A program made the translations under genes and the position numbers. Source: Pseudomonas sp. F(2018) (lineage in GTDB: Bacteria > Pseudomonadota > Gammaproteobacteria > Pseudomonadales > Pseudomonadaceae). From it: a stretch of DNA of 64,000 nt. Where the stretch lies: contig NZ_SCOM01000002.1 of the NCBI RefSeq assembly GCF_005508865.1, positions 682,001-746,000 on the forward strand, written 5' to 3'. The notes under the pieces are model-generated. The model was not told the DNA's origin. It saw only the letters and a program-made list of their open reading frames with translations, and searched no databases. This document shows positions 14,178 to 22,726 of this stretch, one piece after another (positions within the stretch are counted from its first letter, which is position 1; each line of letters opens with the position of its first letter).

Positions 14178-14660
14178 TCAGCCGCGCGCCAGCATCTGCA
14201 GCGCGTCATCCATCTCGTAGGCGATCCATTTCTGCACCGGGCGTCCGCCCAGGCGCTGGTAGAAGCTTTCCGCGCGCGCATTGCCGGCCAGCACATCCCA
14301 GTGCAGGCGCCCGGCGCCTTGTCCTAGAGCCCAGTTCGCCAGCTCGATCAGCAACCGCCGGCCCAACCCTGACGAGCGCCGGGCGGGGCGCACGTACAGC
14401 TCCTTGAGCCGGGCCGTGGGCCGCAGGTCGTAGGTGAACGGAATCAGCAGCGCCAGCGCATAACCGAGCAGCTCGCCCTCGGCCTCGGCAACGAACACCT
14501 GGCACTGTGCGGCGGGGCCGAAGGCGCGCTGGCGCAATGCCTGTTCGTCCACGGCGAACTGCGCCAGGTAGTCCTCGAACGCCGCCAGTTCGCGCATCAG
14601 TTCCAGCAGCATGGGTACGTCCGCCAGGCCGGCGGCACGTACCCGTACGGGGCTCAGCAT
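14178..14660 (-). CDS. GNAT-family N-acetyltransferase
   Basis: 160-residue single-domain acetyltransferase. The acetyl-CoA loop is RPARRSSGLGRRLLIELANWA, near residue 105. Motif B (LHWDVLAGNARAESFYQRLGGR) and a C-terminal YEMDDALQMLAR are typical of the diamine/spermidine N-acetyltransferase-like subgroup. The substrate cannot be told from sequence. ATG at 14660 lies inside the end of the rhodanese gene (7 bp overlap), so the two are probably co-translated. Confidence 0.85.
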   Translation of the reverse strand: MLSPVRVRAAGLADVPMLLELMRELAAFEDYLAQFAVDEQALRQRAFGPAAQCQVFVAEAEGELLGYALALLIPFTYDLRPTARLKELYVRPARRSSGLGRRLLIELANWALGQGAGRLHWDVLAGNARAESFYQRLGGRPVQKWIAYEMDDALQMLARG

Positions 14661-15091
14661 GCGCAGCTGACGCTCTGCGGCGCGGCACTCGGCTGGGCAT
14701 CGCCGCCGACCAGGCTCAGGCCCTCGTCGAGCCAGCCGGTGACGCCGCCGATCATCTCCTTCACCGCGTAGCCGAGGTTGGCCAGGCGCACGGCCGCGCG
14801 GTGCACGCCGTTGCAGTGCGGGCCGGCGCAGTAGACGACGAACAGGGTATTGCGCGGGAACTCGGCCATGCGCTCGGCGCTCATCAGGCGGTGCGGCAGG
14901 TTGAGCGCGCCTGGTACGTGGCCGGCGGCGTAGGCGGCCTCGCCGCGCACGTCGAGCAGAACGAAGTCGACCTGGCCCTCCTGCTGGCTGTGGTGGACGT
15001 CCGAGCAATCGGTCTCGAAGCTCAGGCGCTGGCTGAAATGCATCAGGGCGACGGCGGAAGGGGCGGCGGGGAACTGGCTGACCAGGCTCAT
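14654..15091 (-). CDS. Rhodanese-like domain protein
   Basis: 145-residue single rhodanese domain, expected to carry sulfur as a cysteine persulfide. The DVRGEAAYAAGHVPGALNLPHR signature lies mid-protein. The active-site loop is VVYCAGPHCNGVHRAA, with Cys in CAGPHCNG, a variant seen in rhodaneses next to FtrA-type regulators. The tail (QSVSCAC) holds two further cysteines. The gene is divergent from ftrA across 96 bp, suggesting control by that regulator. Confidence 0.88.
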   Translation of the reverse strand: MSLVSQFPAAPSAVALMHFSQRLSFETDCSDVHHSQQEGQVDFVLLDVRGEAAYAAGHVPGALNLPHRLMSAERMAEFPRNTLFVVYCAGPHCNGVHRAAVRLANLGYAVKEMIGGVTGWLDEGLSLVGGDAQPSAAPQSVSCAC

Positions 15092-15187
15092 GGTGGAACT
15101 CCTCGTGGTGGGGGATGGCGCCACTGTATGAGTCGCCGCCACTCGGCTACAGTGGCGGCTCGGACAGCTATCGGAAATTTTCCGCCA

Positions 15188-16183
15188 ATGCGCAACGATC
15201 CCGGCCTGGTGGCCATCCTCGCCTACGACGGCCTGTGTACCTTCGAGTTCGGCATCGCCGTGGAGATCTTCGGCCTGGCGCGGCCGGAGTTCGATTTCCC
15301 CTGGTACCGCCATCGCATCGTCGGCCTCGACGAGGGGCCGATGCGTGCCATGGGCGGCATCCGCGTGCTGGCCGATGCCGGCCTGGAAGGCCTGGCCGAG
15401 GCTAGCACCATCATCATTCCCGGCTGGCGCGACCGTGCCGAGCTGCCGCCGCCGGCCTTGCTGGAAGCCCTGCGCGAGGCCCACGGGCGCGGCGCGCGAC
15501 TGCTGTCGATCTGCTCCGGGGTATTCGTGCTGGCGGCCAGCGGCCTGCTCGACCGCCAGCGCGCCACCACTCACTGGCGCTACACGGACGAACTGGCGCA
15601 GCGCTACCCGGCCATCGAGGTGGACCCGCAGGTGCTGTATGTCGACGCCGGCCAGCTGATCACCTCGGCCGGCAGCGCCGCCGGCATCGATGCCTGCCTG
15701 CACCTGGTGGCGCGCGACTTCGGCAACCAGGTGGCCAACCGCGTGGCCCAGCGCCTGGTAATGGCGCCGCAGCGGGCCGGCGGCCAGGCCCAGTTCATTC
15801 CCGCACCGGTGGCGCATTCGGCGCGGCATGACCTGTCCGGCCTGCTGGAGTGGGTGCGCCAGCGTCTCGACCAGCCGCTGGAGGTCAGCCAGCTGGCGGC
15901 GCGGGTGGCGATGAGCGAGCGCACCTTCCTGCGCCGCTTCGGCGCGGCCACCGGTATGACACCCAAGGCCTGGCTGCAGCACGAGCGCCTGGCCCGTGCC
16001 CGCGAGCTGCTGGAGGGGGGCGCGCAGAGCGTCGAGCGGATCGCCGAGCAGTGCGGCTATCGCACCGTGGAGAGCTTCCGCATCGCCTTCCGCAATCACC
16101 TGGGATTGCCGCCGAGCGCCTATCGCGAGCGATTCGGCAGGCACGGCAAAAAAGCGCAGATGACGCTGGCGGAAAATACTTGA
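15188..16183 (+). CDS. ftrA: FtrA/GlxA-type AraC-family transcriptional regulator
   Basis: 331 residues. The N-terminal DJ-1/PfpI-like amidotransferase-fold domain (~1-170) includes LSICSGVFVLAASGLLDRQRATTHWR with the nucleophile-elbow cysteine. The C-terminal AraC double helix-turn-helix (~225-320) contains VAMSERTFLRRFGAATGMTPKAWL and the family C-terminal signature. Neighbouring rhodanese is divergently transcribed, a pairing common for FtrA. The inducer is unknown. Its 3' end runs into a Fur-like site for the next operon. Confidence 0.85.
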   Translation: MRNDPGLVAILAYDGLCTFEFGIAVEIFGLARPEFDFPWYRHRIVGLDEGPMRAMGGIRVLADAGLEGLAEASTIIIPGWRDRAELPPPALLEALREAHGRGARLLSICSGVFVLAASGLLDRQRATTHWRYTDELAQRYPAIEVDPQVLYVDAGQLITSAGSAAGIDACLHLVARDFGNQVANRVAQRLVMAPQRAGGQAQFIPAPVAHSARHDLSGLLEWVRQRLDQPLEVSQLAARVAMSERTFLRRFGAATGMTPKAWLQHERLARARELLEGGAQSVERIAEQCGYRTVESFRIAFRNHLGLPPSAYRERFGRHGKKAQMTLAENT

Positions 16184-16200
16184 GAAGCATTACCATTCGC
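16182..16200. promoter_or_regulatory. Candidate Fur box upstream of ECF sigma gene
   Basis: GAGAAGCATTACCATTCGC aligns with the 19-bp Fur consensus GATAATGATAATCATTATC at about 12 positions. It sits 33 bp before the sigma-factor start, and its first bases overlap the ftrA stop codon. Iron-repressed ECF sigma genes of this type usually have a Fur box here. Assignment by motif and context. Confidence 0.55.
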
Positions 16201-16232
16201 GCCATCTCAACGCCCAGTGGCAGACGTTTTCC

Positions 16233-16745
16233 ATGGCGCTCAGCGCGGCCTCTCAGCAACAATCCCTCCAACAGCTCTATGTCGACCATCACGGCTGGTT
16301 GCACGGTTGGCTGCGCCAACGCATGGGCTGCGCGCAGAACGCCGCGGACCTGGCTCAGGACACCTTCCTGCGCCTGCTGAGCAAGGAGCGCGATCTCACG
16401 CCGCTGCGCGATCCGCGCGCCTACCTGTCGACCATCGCCCACTCGCTGCTGGTCAACCACTGGCGGCGCCTGGCCATCGAGCGCGCCTACCTGGAATCCC
16501 TGGCCCTGCAGCCGGAGCAGTACGCGCCGTCGCCGGAGCAGCGCGAGCTGATCATGGCCACCCTGCTGCAGATCGACGCCATGCTGCGCCGCTTGCCGAG
16601 CAAGGTGCGCGACGCCTTCCTCATGGCCCAGCTGGATGGCCTGACCTACGCGCAGATCGCCGTGAAGCTCGACGTGTCCGAGCGCATGGTGAAGAAGTAC
16701 ATGGCCCAGGCCATGCTGCACTGCCTGACCCTGGCGCAGGACTGA
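16233..16745 (+). CDS. foxI: FecI-type ECF sigma factor (FoxI-like)
   Basis: 170-residue iron-starvation sigma factor. Region 2 (LYVDHHGWLHGWLRQRMGCAQNAADLAQDTFLRLL) and region 4 (LPSKVRDAFLMAQLDGLTYAQIAVKLDVSERMVKKYMAQAM) are both complete. It is followed 3 bp later by its FecR-type regulator and then a TonB receptor, the cell-surface signalling arrangement. The fox assignment rests on order sigma-FecR-receptor-PepSY protein, as recalled for P. aeruginosa foxI-foxR-foxA-foxB. The sigma class is certain, the fox name less so. Confidence 0.85.
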   Translation: MALSAASQQQSLQQLYVDHHGWLHGWLRQRMGCAQNAADLAQDTFLRLLSKERDLTPLRDPRAYLSTIAHSLLVNHWRRLAIERAYLESLALQPEQYAPSPEQRELIMATLLQIDAMLRRLPSKVRDAFLMAQLDGLTYAQIAVKLDVSERMVKKYMAQAMLHCLTLAQD

Positions 16746-16748
16746 GCC

Positions 16749-17702
16749 ATGGCCGGCGGCGCTTCCCCGATCGACTTCGTCGTGCTGCAGCAGGCCGCCG
16801 ACTGGTTCGCCCTGCTGCGCGACGAGCGCGTCAGCGAGTTGGACCGCCAGGCCTGGCAACGCTGGCTGGACGCCCAGCCGCAGCATCGCCAGGCCTGGCA
16901 GCGGGTGGAGAGCATCAGCGGCCAGTTCGAGCGTCTGCCGCAGCGCCAGGCGGCACGTTCGGCGCTGCAGGCTCGCGGCATGGACCGGCGCCAGGCGCTC
17001 AAGGTGCTGTCGATCATCGGTGGCGGCGGCCTGCTGGCGCTGACTGGCCGCACGCTGCCCTGGCAGCAGTGGCAGGCCAACCAGCGCACGGCGGTGGGCG
17101 AGGTGCTCGGCAGCCAGCTGGCCGATGGCAGCCGTCTGTGGCTGAACACCGACAGCGCGCTGGACGTGGACTTCACCGCCGAGCTGCGGCGCCTGGCGCT
17201 GTACCGCGGCGAGGTGCTGGTCGAGGCGGCCGACGATGCGCGCCCGCTGTGGCTGGAAACCGCCCATGGGCGCCTGCGTGTGCAGGGCGGGCGTTTCGCC
17301 GTGCGCCAGCAGGACGATGGCTACCTGGTCTCGACCCAGGTCGGCGCGCTGGAGATTCTCGGTGCGCGCCGGCAGAGCCTGGTGGCGGGGCAGCAGGCGT
17401 ATTTCGATGCCCTGTGGGTGGACCGCCCGGCGCCGCTGCGCCAGGGTCAGCAGGCCTGGACCCACGGCATTCTGCAGGCCGATGACATGCCGCTGGGCCA
17501 GTTCATCGCCGAGCTGTCGCGCTATCAGCACGGCCACCTGGGCTGTGATCCGCAGGTGGCTGATCTGCGCCTGGTCGGCGCCTTCCCCCTGGCCGAGCCG
17601 GAGCGCATCTATGCCGCCCTGGAGGCCAGCCTGCCGGTGCGCGTGGTGCGTCGACTGCCCTGGTGGATCAGCATCGAGCCGCGCAACGCCGCTGCGGTTT
17701 GA
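16749..17702 (+). CDS. foxR: FecR-family transmembrane anti-sigma regulator (FoxR-like)
   Basis: 317 residues. The N-terminal cytoplasmic DUF4880 segment has ADWFALLRDERVSELDRQAWQRWLDAQPQHRQAW and binds the sigma factor. A membrane segment near residue 85-100 (VLSIIGGGGLLALTG) follows. The periplasmic FecR domain contains GSRLWLNTDSALDVDF and LYRGEVLVEA, then a C-terminal STN-interacting region (GAFPLAEPERIYAALEASLPV). It relays receptor occupancy to the sigma factor encoded just upstream. Confidence 0.9.
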   Translation: MAGGASPIDFVVLQQAADWFALLRDERVSELDRQAWQRWLDAQPQHRQAWQRVESISGQFERLPQRQAARSALQARGMDRRQALKVLSIIGGGGLLALTGRTLPWQQWQANQRTAVGEVLGSQLADGSRLWLNTDSALDVDFTAELRRLALYRGEVLVEAADDARPLWLETAHGRLRVQGGRFAVRQQDDGYLVSTQVGALEILGARRQSLVAGQQAYFDALWVDRPAPLRQGQQAWTHGILQADDMPLGQFIAELSRYQHGHLGCDPQVADLRLVGAFPLAEPERIYAALEASLPVRVVRRLPWWISIEPRNAAAV

Positions 17703-17814
17703 GTGCAGGCGAAAATATTTTTCATTTGCGATTCCCCTTTTTTCATCTCGCCTGGCTCTAGGGGCAAAAGGGCGATTTCGCCCGGCCATTGTTTACGAGA
17801 CCCAGGGGATTTCC

Positions 17815-20298
17815 ATGCGTAGCACCATCAACCGTCCGGCTCCTCAGACCCTGCGCCGCGCCATTCGCGCCGCCGTGCTGGCCATGCCGCTGGCCGCCCT
17901 GCAGCCGGCTCTGATTGGCCAGGCCCACGCCGCCGAAGCCGAGCAGAGCCTGCGCAGCTACGCCATTGCCGCCGGTCCGCTGTCCAGCGCCCTGAGCCAG
18001 TTCGCCGGCGAGGCGGAGATTCTCCTGGCGGTCGATGGCCAGCTCACCGCCGGCAAGCAGAGCCCGGGCCTGCAGGGCCAGTATTCGGTGGACGAAGGCC
18101 TGGCCAAGCTGCTGCAAGGCAGCGGCCTGCAGGTGGTGCGCGACGCCAGCGGCGGTTATTCGCTGAGCGCGGCGGGTGAGGGCGGCGCCAGCCTGTCGCT
18201 GGAAACCACCGAGGTCGAAGGCTTCGCCCTGGGCAACGCGCTGGGCAGCATGGACGGCTACAACGCCACCCATAGCAGCGTGGCGACCAAGACCAGCAAG
18301 GAGCTGGTGAAGACTTCGCAGAGCGTGTCCGTGGTTACCCGCGCGCAGATCGAGGAGCAGGGCTCGCGCACCGTCGCCGAGGCCACCCGCTACACCGCCG
18401 GTGTGCTCACCAACCCCTACGGCAACACCCACCGCTACGACTACCTGGCCATGCGCGGGATCAACGACGGTTCGGTGGACAACATCATCATCGACGGCCT
18501 GAAGTCCATGGGCGACCCGGGCTCGTTCACCAGCCTGCAGATCGACCCGTACTTCATCGAGCGCATCGACGTGCTCAAGGGCCCGTCCTCGGTGCTCTAC
18601 GGGCGCAGCAACCCGGGCGGCCTGGCGGCGCTGACCACCAAGCGTCCGGAGTTCGAACAGGCCGCGCGCATCGACGTGTCCTACGGCAGCCACGACTACA
18701 AGCAGACCGCCTTCGATGTCACCGGCCCGCTCAATGACAACGTCGCCTACCGCCTGGTCGGCCTGGCCAAGGACGCCGACGTGCAGGTCGATCATGTCGA
18801 GGAAACCCGCTACGCGCTGATGCCCAGCCTGATGCTGAACCTGGGCGAAGACACGCTGCTCAACCTCTACGCCTACCTGCAGCACGACCCGAATGGCGGC
18901 TACCACGGCAGCGTCCCGGCCTCCGGCACCCTGCACAAGCGCAATGGCGACCGAATCTCCGGCAGCTTCTTCGAGGGCGATCCGAGCGTCGAGGAATTCA
19001 CCCGCACCCAGCAGATGCTCGGCTACGAGCTGGAGCACCGTTTCAACGACACCTGGAGCGCGCGGCAGAACTTCCGCTACCTGGACGCCAGCAGCGACAA
19101 CAGCCAGGTCTGGGGCAACGGCTACGTGAGCGCCACCAGCAACGAACTGGCCCGCGGCTTCAGCGGCGGCGAGGAGAACCTGCACGCCTGGATCGTCGAC
19201 AACATGCTGCAGGCCGAATTCGCCACCGGCGCGGCGCAGCACACGGTCGTCACCGGCCTGGACTACCAGTACTCGAAGAACAAGGTGCGCTACGCCAGCG
19301 ACTACACCAGCGTCGGCCCGATCGACGTGTTCGACCCGGTCTACGACAACAACGACCTGGCCGATCTAGCCATCGGTAGCGATGCCCTGCGCCGGCAGAA
19401 ACAGGCCGGCCTCTACGTGCAGGACCTGATCGAACTGGGCGGCTGGAACTTCACTGCCGGCCTGCGCCAGGACTGGTACGACGTGTCCATCGACGACGAC
19501 GCACAAAACACCAAGGACGCCAACACCGGCGACAAGCTCAGCGGTCATCTCGGCGCGCTCTACGCCTTCGACAATGGCCTGTCGCCGTACCTGAGCTACT
19601 CCACCTCGTTCAACCCCACGTCCAACTACTCCGATGGCGCGCAGATCCTCAAGCCGACCACCGGCGAGCAGTGGGAAGCCGGCCTGAAGTTCCAGCCGCC
19701 GGGCACCGACGACCTGTACACCATCTCCTTCTTCACCATTGAGATGGAGAACCTGTTCGCTAAGGAAAACAGCTTCACCGACAGCTACGAGTACAAGGGC
19801 GTCGGCGGCATCGACTCCAAGGGCGTGGAGCTGGAGGCCCGCGTGCAGGTCACCGACAACCTGCAGCTGATGGGCAGCTACACCTACAACGACGTGGAAT
19901 ACAGCAAGTCCTACTTCATCTTCGCCGACTCCAGCTACACCACTGTGGTAGATGCCAAGGGCAACACGCCGTACCAGACCCCCGAGCAGATGGCCAGCCT
20001 GTGGGCCGACTACGGCTTCAAGGACGGCCTGCTGGCCGGCCTGAGCATCGGCGCCGGCGCGCGCTACGTGGGCGAGAGCGAGGGCAGCGACCTCAACGAC
20101 TTCCAGGTGCCGTCCTACACCCTCTTCGATGCGTCGGTCAGCTATGACCTGGCCAACCTCGGCCTGCAGGGCACCTCGGTGCGGGTCAACGCCAACAACC
20201 TCACCGACGAGTACTACGTGGCTTCCTGCTACTCGGCCACCGCCTGCTACCTGGGCGAGGAACGTACCGTGGTGGCCACCGTCACCCAGAAGTTCTGA
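17815..20298 (+). CDS. foxA: TonB-dependent hydroxamate siderophore receptor (FoxA-like) with signalling domain
   Basis: 827 residues with a signal peptide ending near AQAHAAEAEQ. An N-terminal STN signalling domain covers ~45-115 (AAGPLSSALSQFAGEAEILL). The plug domain has TSQSVSVVTRAQIEEQGSRTV and LKGPSSVLYGRSNPGGL. A 22-strand barrel ends in VVATVTQKF with a terminal Phe. The plug matches my memory of P. aeruginosa FoxA (ferrioxamine receptor), e.g. NPYGNTHRYDYLAMRG and LQHDPNGGYHGSVPA. Ferrichrome is an alternative ligand. Start 17815 gives a clean signal peptide. A 112-bp gap after the FecR gene holds its promoter. Confidence 0.88.
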   Translation: MRSTINRPAPQTLRRAIRAAVLAMPLAALQPALIGQAHAAEAEQSLRSYAIAAGPLSSALSQFAGEAEILLAVDGQLTAGKQSPGLQGQYSVDEGLAKLLQGSGLQVVRDASGGYSLSAAGEGGASLSLETTEVEGFALGNALGSMDGYNATHSSVATKTSKELVKTSQSVSVVTRAQIEEQGSRTVAEATRYTAGVLTNPYGNTHRYDYLAMRGINDGSVDNIIIDGLKSMGDPGSFTSLQIDPYFIERIDVLKGPSSVLYGRSNPGGLAALTTKRPEFEQAARIDVSYGSHDYKQTAFDVTGPLNDNVAYRLVGLAKDADVQVDHVEETRYALMPSLMLNLGEDTLLNLYAYLQHDPNGGYHGSVPASGTLHKRNGDRISGSFFEGDPSVEEFTRTQQMLGYELEHRFNDTWSARQNFRYLDASSDNSQVWGNGYVSATSNELARGFSGGEENLHAWIVDNMLQAEFATGAAQHTVVTGLDYQYSKNKVRYASDYTSVGPIDVFDPVYDNNDLADLAIGSDALRRQKQAGLYVQDLIELGGWNFTAGLRQDWYDVSIDDDAQNTKDANTGDKLSGHLGALYAFDNGLSPYLSYSTSFNPTSNYSDGAQILKPTTGEQWEAGLKFQPPGTDDLYTISFFTIEMENLFAKENSFTDSYEYKGVGGIDSKGVELEARVQVTDNLQLMGSYTYNDVEYSKSYFIFADSSYTTVVDAKGNTPYQTPEQMASLWADYGFKDGLLAGLSIGAGARYVGESEGSDLNDFQVPSYTLFDASVSYDLANLGLQGTSVRVNANNLTDEYYVASCYSATACYLGEERTVVATVTQKF

Positions 20299-20309
20299 TG
20301 CGCTGAAAC

Positions 20310-20337
20310 GGCCGCCGCCTCGCAAGAGGCGGCGGCC
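20310..20337 (+). terminator. Rho-independent-type hairpin after the siderophore receptor gene
   Basis: GGCCGCCGCCTC, GCAA loop, GAGGCGGCGGCC: a perfect 12-bp stem 11 bp after the stop codon, followed by a moderately T-rich tail. It should reduce read-through into the PepSY gene, giving less reductase than receptor. Confidence 0.8.
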
Positions 20338-20367
20338 TTCTGCTGTTTGCGAGACGGGAAAAACATC

Positions 20368-21549
20368 ATGCGCAACATCCTGGTTCTGCTGCACCGCTAC
20401 CTGGGCCTGGCCACGGCGATCTTCCTCGCCCTGGCCGGCCTCACCGGCAGCGTGCTGGCCTTCCACCACGAGCTGGACGAGTGGCTCAACCCGCAGTTCT
20501 ACCAGACCGACCACGCCGCCACGGCGCGCATGGACGGGCCGAGCCTGATCGAGCGGCTGGAGGCCGAGCACCCGCAGCGCCTGGTCTGGTACATGGAGCA
20601 GCCGGACGAGCCCGGCCACTCGGCGCTGCTGGCCACGGTGCCGCGCACCGATCCGGCCAGCGGCCAGCCTTATCCGCTGGCGCCGCGGGTGTTCTATCTC
20701 GACCCGGCCAACGGCCAGGTGCTGGGCGAGCGGGAATGGGGCGCTTGCTGCTTCTCCCGCGAGAACTTCGTGCCCTTCATCCTCGAGTTCCACTACAACC
20801 TCAGCCTGCCGGGCAACTGGGGCATCTGGCTGATGGGCATCATCGCCATCCTCTGGACCATCGATTGCCTGGTCTCGCTGTGGCTGACCCTGCCGCGCGG
20901 CCGGCCGTTCTGGCGCAAGTGGGGCAAGGCCTGGAAGATCAAGCGCCAGCGCCTCAACCACGATGTGCACCGCGCCGGCGGCCTGTGGCTATGGCTGCTG
21001 CTGACGCCGGTAGCGGTGAGCAGCGTGGCCATGAACCTGCCGGCCGAGGTGTTCAAGCCGGTGGTGTCGCTGTTCTCCGAAGTGCCGCTGAGCACCTACG
21101 AGGCGCGCGGTCGGCTGGCCAAGGGAGAACTCGGCGAGCTGAAGCTGGATTACCGCCAGGCCTATGCGCTGGCGCGGGAGGAGGGTGACCGCCTGGGCCT
21201 GCATGCGCCGATCACCGAGCTGTACTACAGCTTCGAGTACAACTTCTTCGGCGCCGGCTTCGGCGACCACGCCAGCGACGAGGGCAACGCCTGGGTCTTC
21301 GTGCATGGCGAGGATGGCAGCGTGATCGGCCGCGAGATTCCCGGCGTCGGCAGCCTCGGCGAACGCTTCTATCAGCTGCAGCTGCCGATCCACGGCGGGC
21401 GCATCCTCGGCTTCCCCGGGCGCGTGCTGATCGCCGTGCTGGGGCTGGCCATCGCCGTGCTCAGCGTCACCGGCATCGTCATCTGGTGGCGCAAGCAGCG
21501 TGCGCGGCGTTCTGCCGGGCGCCGCGCCAAAGCGGCCGTGCTCACTTGA
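20368..21549 (+). CDS. foxB: PepSY-domain inner-membrane protein (FoxB-like siderophore reductase)
   Basis: 393 residues with about four membrane segments: the first near residues 1-30 (NILVLLHRYLGLATAIFLAL), two in the middle (IWLMGIIAILWTIDCLVSLW and the following HRAGGLWLWLLL) and one at the C-terminus (VLIAVLGLAIAVLSVTGIVIWW). PepSY-type periplasmic segments lie between. Such proteins beside TonB receptors reduce ferric siderophores after uptake. P. aeruginosa FoxB, next to foxA, is the model. Start 20368 follows GGGAA. A basic tail (RKQRARRSAGRR) faces the cytoplasm. Confidence 0.82.
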   Translation: MRNILVLLHRYLGLATAIFLALAGLTGSVLAFHHELDEWLNPQFYQTDHAATARMDGPSLIERLEAEHPQRLVWYMEQPDEPGHSALLATVPRTDPASGQPYPLAPRVFYLDPANGQVLGEREWGACCFSRENFVPFILEFHYNLSLPGNWGIWLMGIIAILWTIDCLVSLWLTLPRGRPFWRKWGKAWKIKRQRLNHDVHRAGGLWLWLLLTPVAVSSVAMNLPAEVFKPVVSLFSEVPLSTYEARGRLAKGELGELKLDYRQAYALAREEGDRLGLHAPITELYYSFEYNFFGAGFGDHASDEGNAWVFVHGEDGSVIGREIPGVGSLGERFYQLQLPIHGGRILGFPGRVLIAVLGLAIAVLSVTGIVIWWRKQRARRSAGRRAKAAVLT

Positions 21550-21964
21550 GGCCGGTGAAGGCCGGGGCGTGTTCACGGTAGTAGTGCAGGGCGTCGATGA
21601 AGCGCTCGGCCTGCGGACGGTCCGCGAGGTGGAACTCACGCAGGGGGTCGCCATTGGGGCCGTTCAACCGCACCCGATAGTCGAGCCCGCTGCGGCGCAG
21701 CTCGATGGTGTCGAGCGAGTTGAAATAGATGCGCTCGCGGATGTCCTGCGGCGTACCGGCGGCCGATTCGTGTTCGCTGCGAAAGCCCAGGTAGCGGCTG
21801 TCCAGGTAGGCGGAGATGGAGTTCTGAGCGGTGGGCTGCTGCTCCGCCACCTCGGTGATCACCGCATAGGCCTCGCGTTCGGAAATGGCCTGGGGCTGGT
21901 AGTCCTGGCGGGTCACGCAGCCCGCCAGGAGGCAGGCAAAGATGGCGATCCAGATGGCGCGCAT
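21542..21964 (-). CDS. Small lipoprotein, function unknown
   Basis: 140 residues. The signal sequence MRAIWIAIFACLLAGC ends in a lipobox with Cys16, so the mature protein is a lipid-anchored periplasmic or outer-membrane protein. The rest (ERIYFNSLDTIELRRSGLDYRVRLNGPNG region) looks like a compact alpha/beta domain with no named family that I recognise. ATG at 21964 follows GGAGAGGA. Its end overlaps the end of the PepSY gene by 8 bp (convergent). Confidence 0.8.
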   Translation of the reverse strand: MRAIWIAIFACLLAGCVTRQDYQPQAISEREAYAVITEVAEQQPTAQNSISAYLDSRYLGFRSEHESAAGTPQDIRERIYFNSLDTIELRRSGLDYRVRLNGPNGDPLREFHLADRPQAERFIDALHYYREHAPAFTGLK

Positions 21965-22083
21965 TTTTCCTCTCCATGGCAGCGCTGGGGATTTTCCGGC
22001 GCCCAAGCCGGTCATAGCGTCGGCGGCCATCCGCTGCCAAGATGGCGGCCCACCGTTCCCCCCGAACTACTCCTGGTAAATCC

Positions 22084-22656
22084 GTGACTCCTGCGCTTCT
22101 ACGATCCGCTGCGCTGCTCCTCGTCCTGGGAGCGCCGCTTGGCGCCTCTGCCGCCTGCCCCGTGGGGCAGATGGAAATCTGCTTCAACAGCTGCATCTGC
22201 GTGCCGGAGTTCGAGCAGGTCCGCAAGGAAGTGCTCGGTACCGCGGCGGTGACGCTGGAGCGCTGGATTCTGCAGTCCCGCGATACCGCGCTGACTTCCG
22301 GCACCCAGCCGATTCCGCCGGGTATCCGCGCTCAGCTGCTGCCCTATTACGACAACGTGCTGCTGGATACGGTTCGCTTTCGCGTCGGCGCGCTCGACGA
22401 GCTGGACGTGGCCAGCACCATGCTGCAGAACCCGGATATCCAGGCGGTGACGCTGGTCGATGTGGTGGTGTTCCGCAACCAGGAGGACGCCGAGCTCGAC
22501 GTCGCCCTCTGGGCCCATGAGCTGTGGCACGTGAAGCAGTACCGCGAGTGGGGCTCGACCGGCTTCGCCCAGCGCTACACCCACGATTTCAATGCCGTGG
22601 AGGCGCCGGCCTACGACATGCAGATCCAGGTGGCACGGGCGCTGCGGGCGCAATAA
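22084..22656 (+). CDS. Secreted HELWH zinc-site protein (DUF4157-like)
   Basis: 190 residues from a GTG start at 22084, giving a signal peptide cut near GASAACP; an upstream frame lacks such a start. The HExxH motif is HELWH at 145-149 in ALWAHELWHVKQYREWG, as in DUF4157 proteins. Four cysteines at the mature N-terminus (CPVGQMEICFNSCICVP) suggest disulfides. DUF4157 domains occur in putative metallopeptidases, including secreted toxins. This one stands alone and has no visible partner. Catalysis is unproven. Confidence 0.65.
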   Translation: MTPALLRSAALLLVLGAPLGASAACPVGQMEICFNSCICVPEFEQVRKEVLGTAAVTLERWILQSRDTALTSGTQPIPPGIRAQLLPYYDNVLLDTVRFRVGALDELDVASTMLQNPDIQAVTLVDVVVFRNQEDAELDVALWAHELWHVKQYREWGSTGFAQRYTHDFNAVEAPAYDMQIQVARALRAQ

Positions 22657-22672
22657 TCCGCGGTCGCTTGAA

Positions 22673-22692
22673 AACCAAGCAAGCGCTCGGTT
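22673..22692. promoter_or_regulatory. Candidate TetR-family operator upstream of acyl-CoA dehydrogenase
   Basis: AACCAAGC, AAGC spacer, GCTCGGTT: arms pair at 7 of 8 positions. AAGCNNGCGCTTGGT-like sites are typical of TetR regulators of acyl-CoA metabolism in Pseudomonas. It lies 35 bp before the dehydrogenase start. No TetR gene is in the window, so the regulator is unidentified. Confidence 0.45.
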
Positions 22693-22726
22693 AGGGTGGC
22701 GAAAACAACAATCGGGAGCCACCCCC

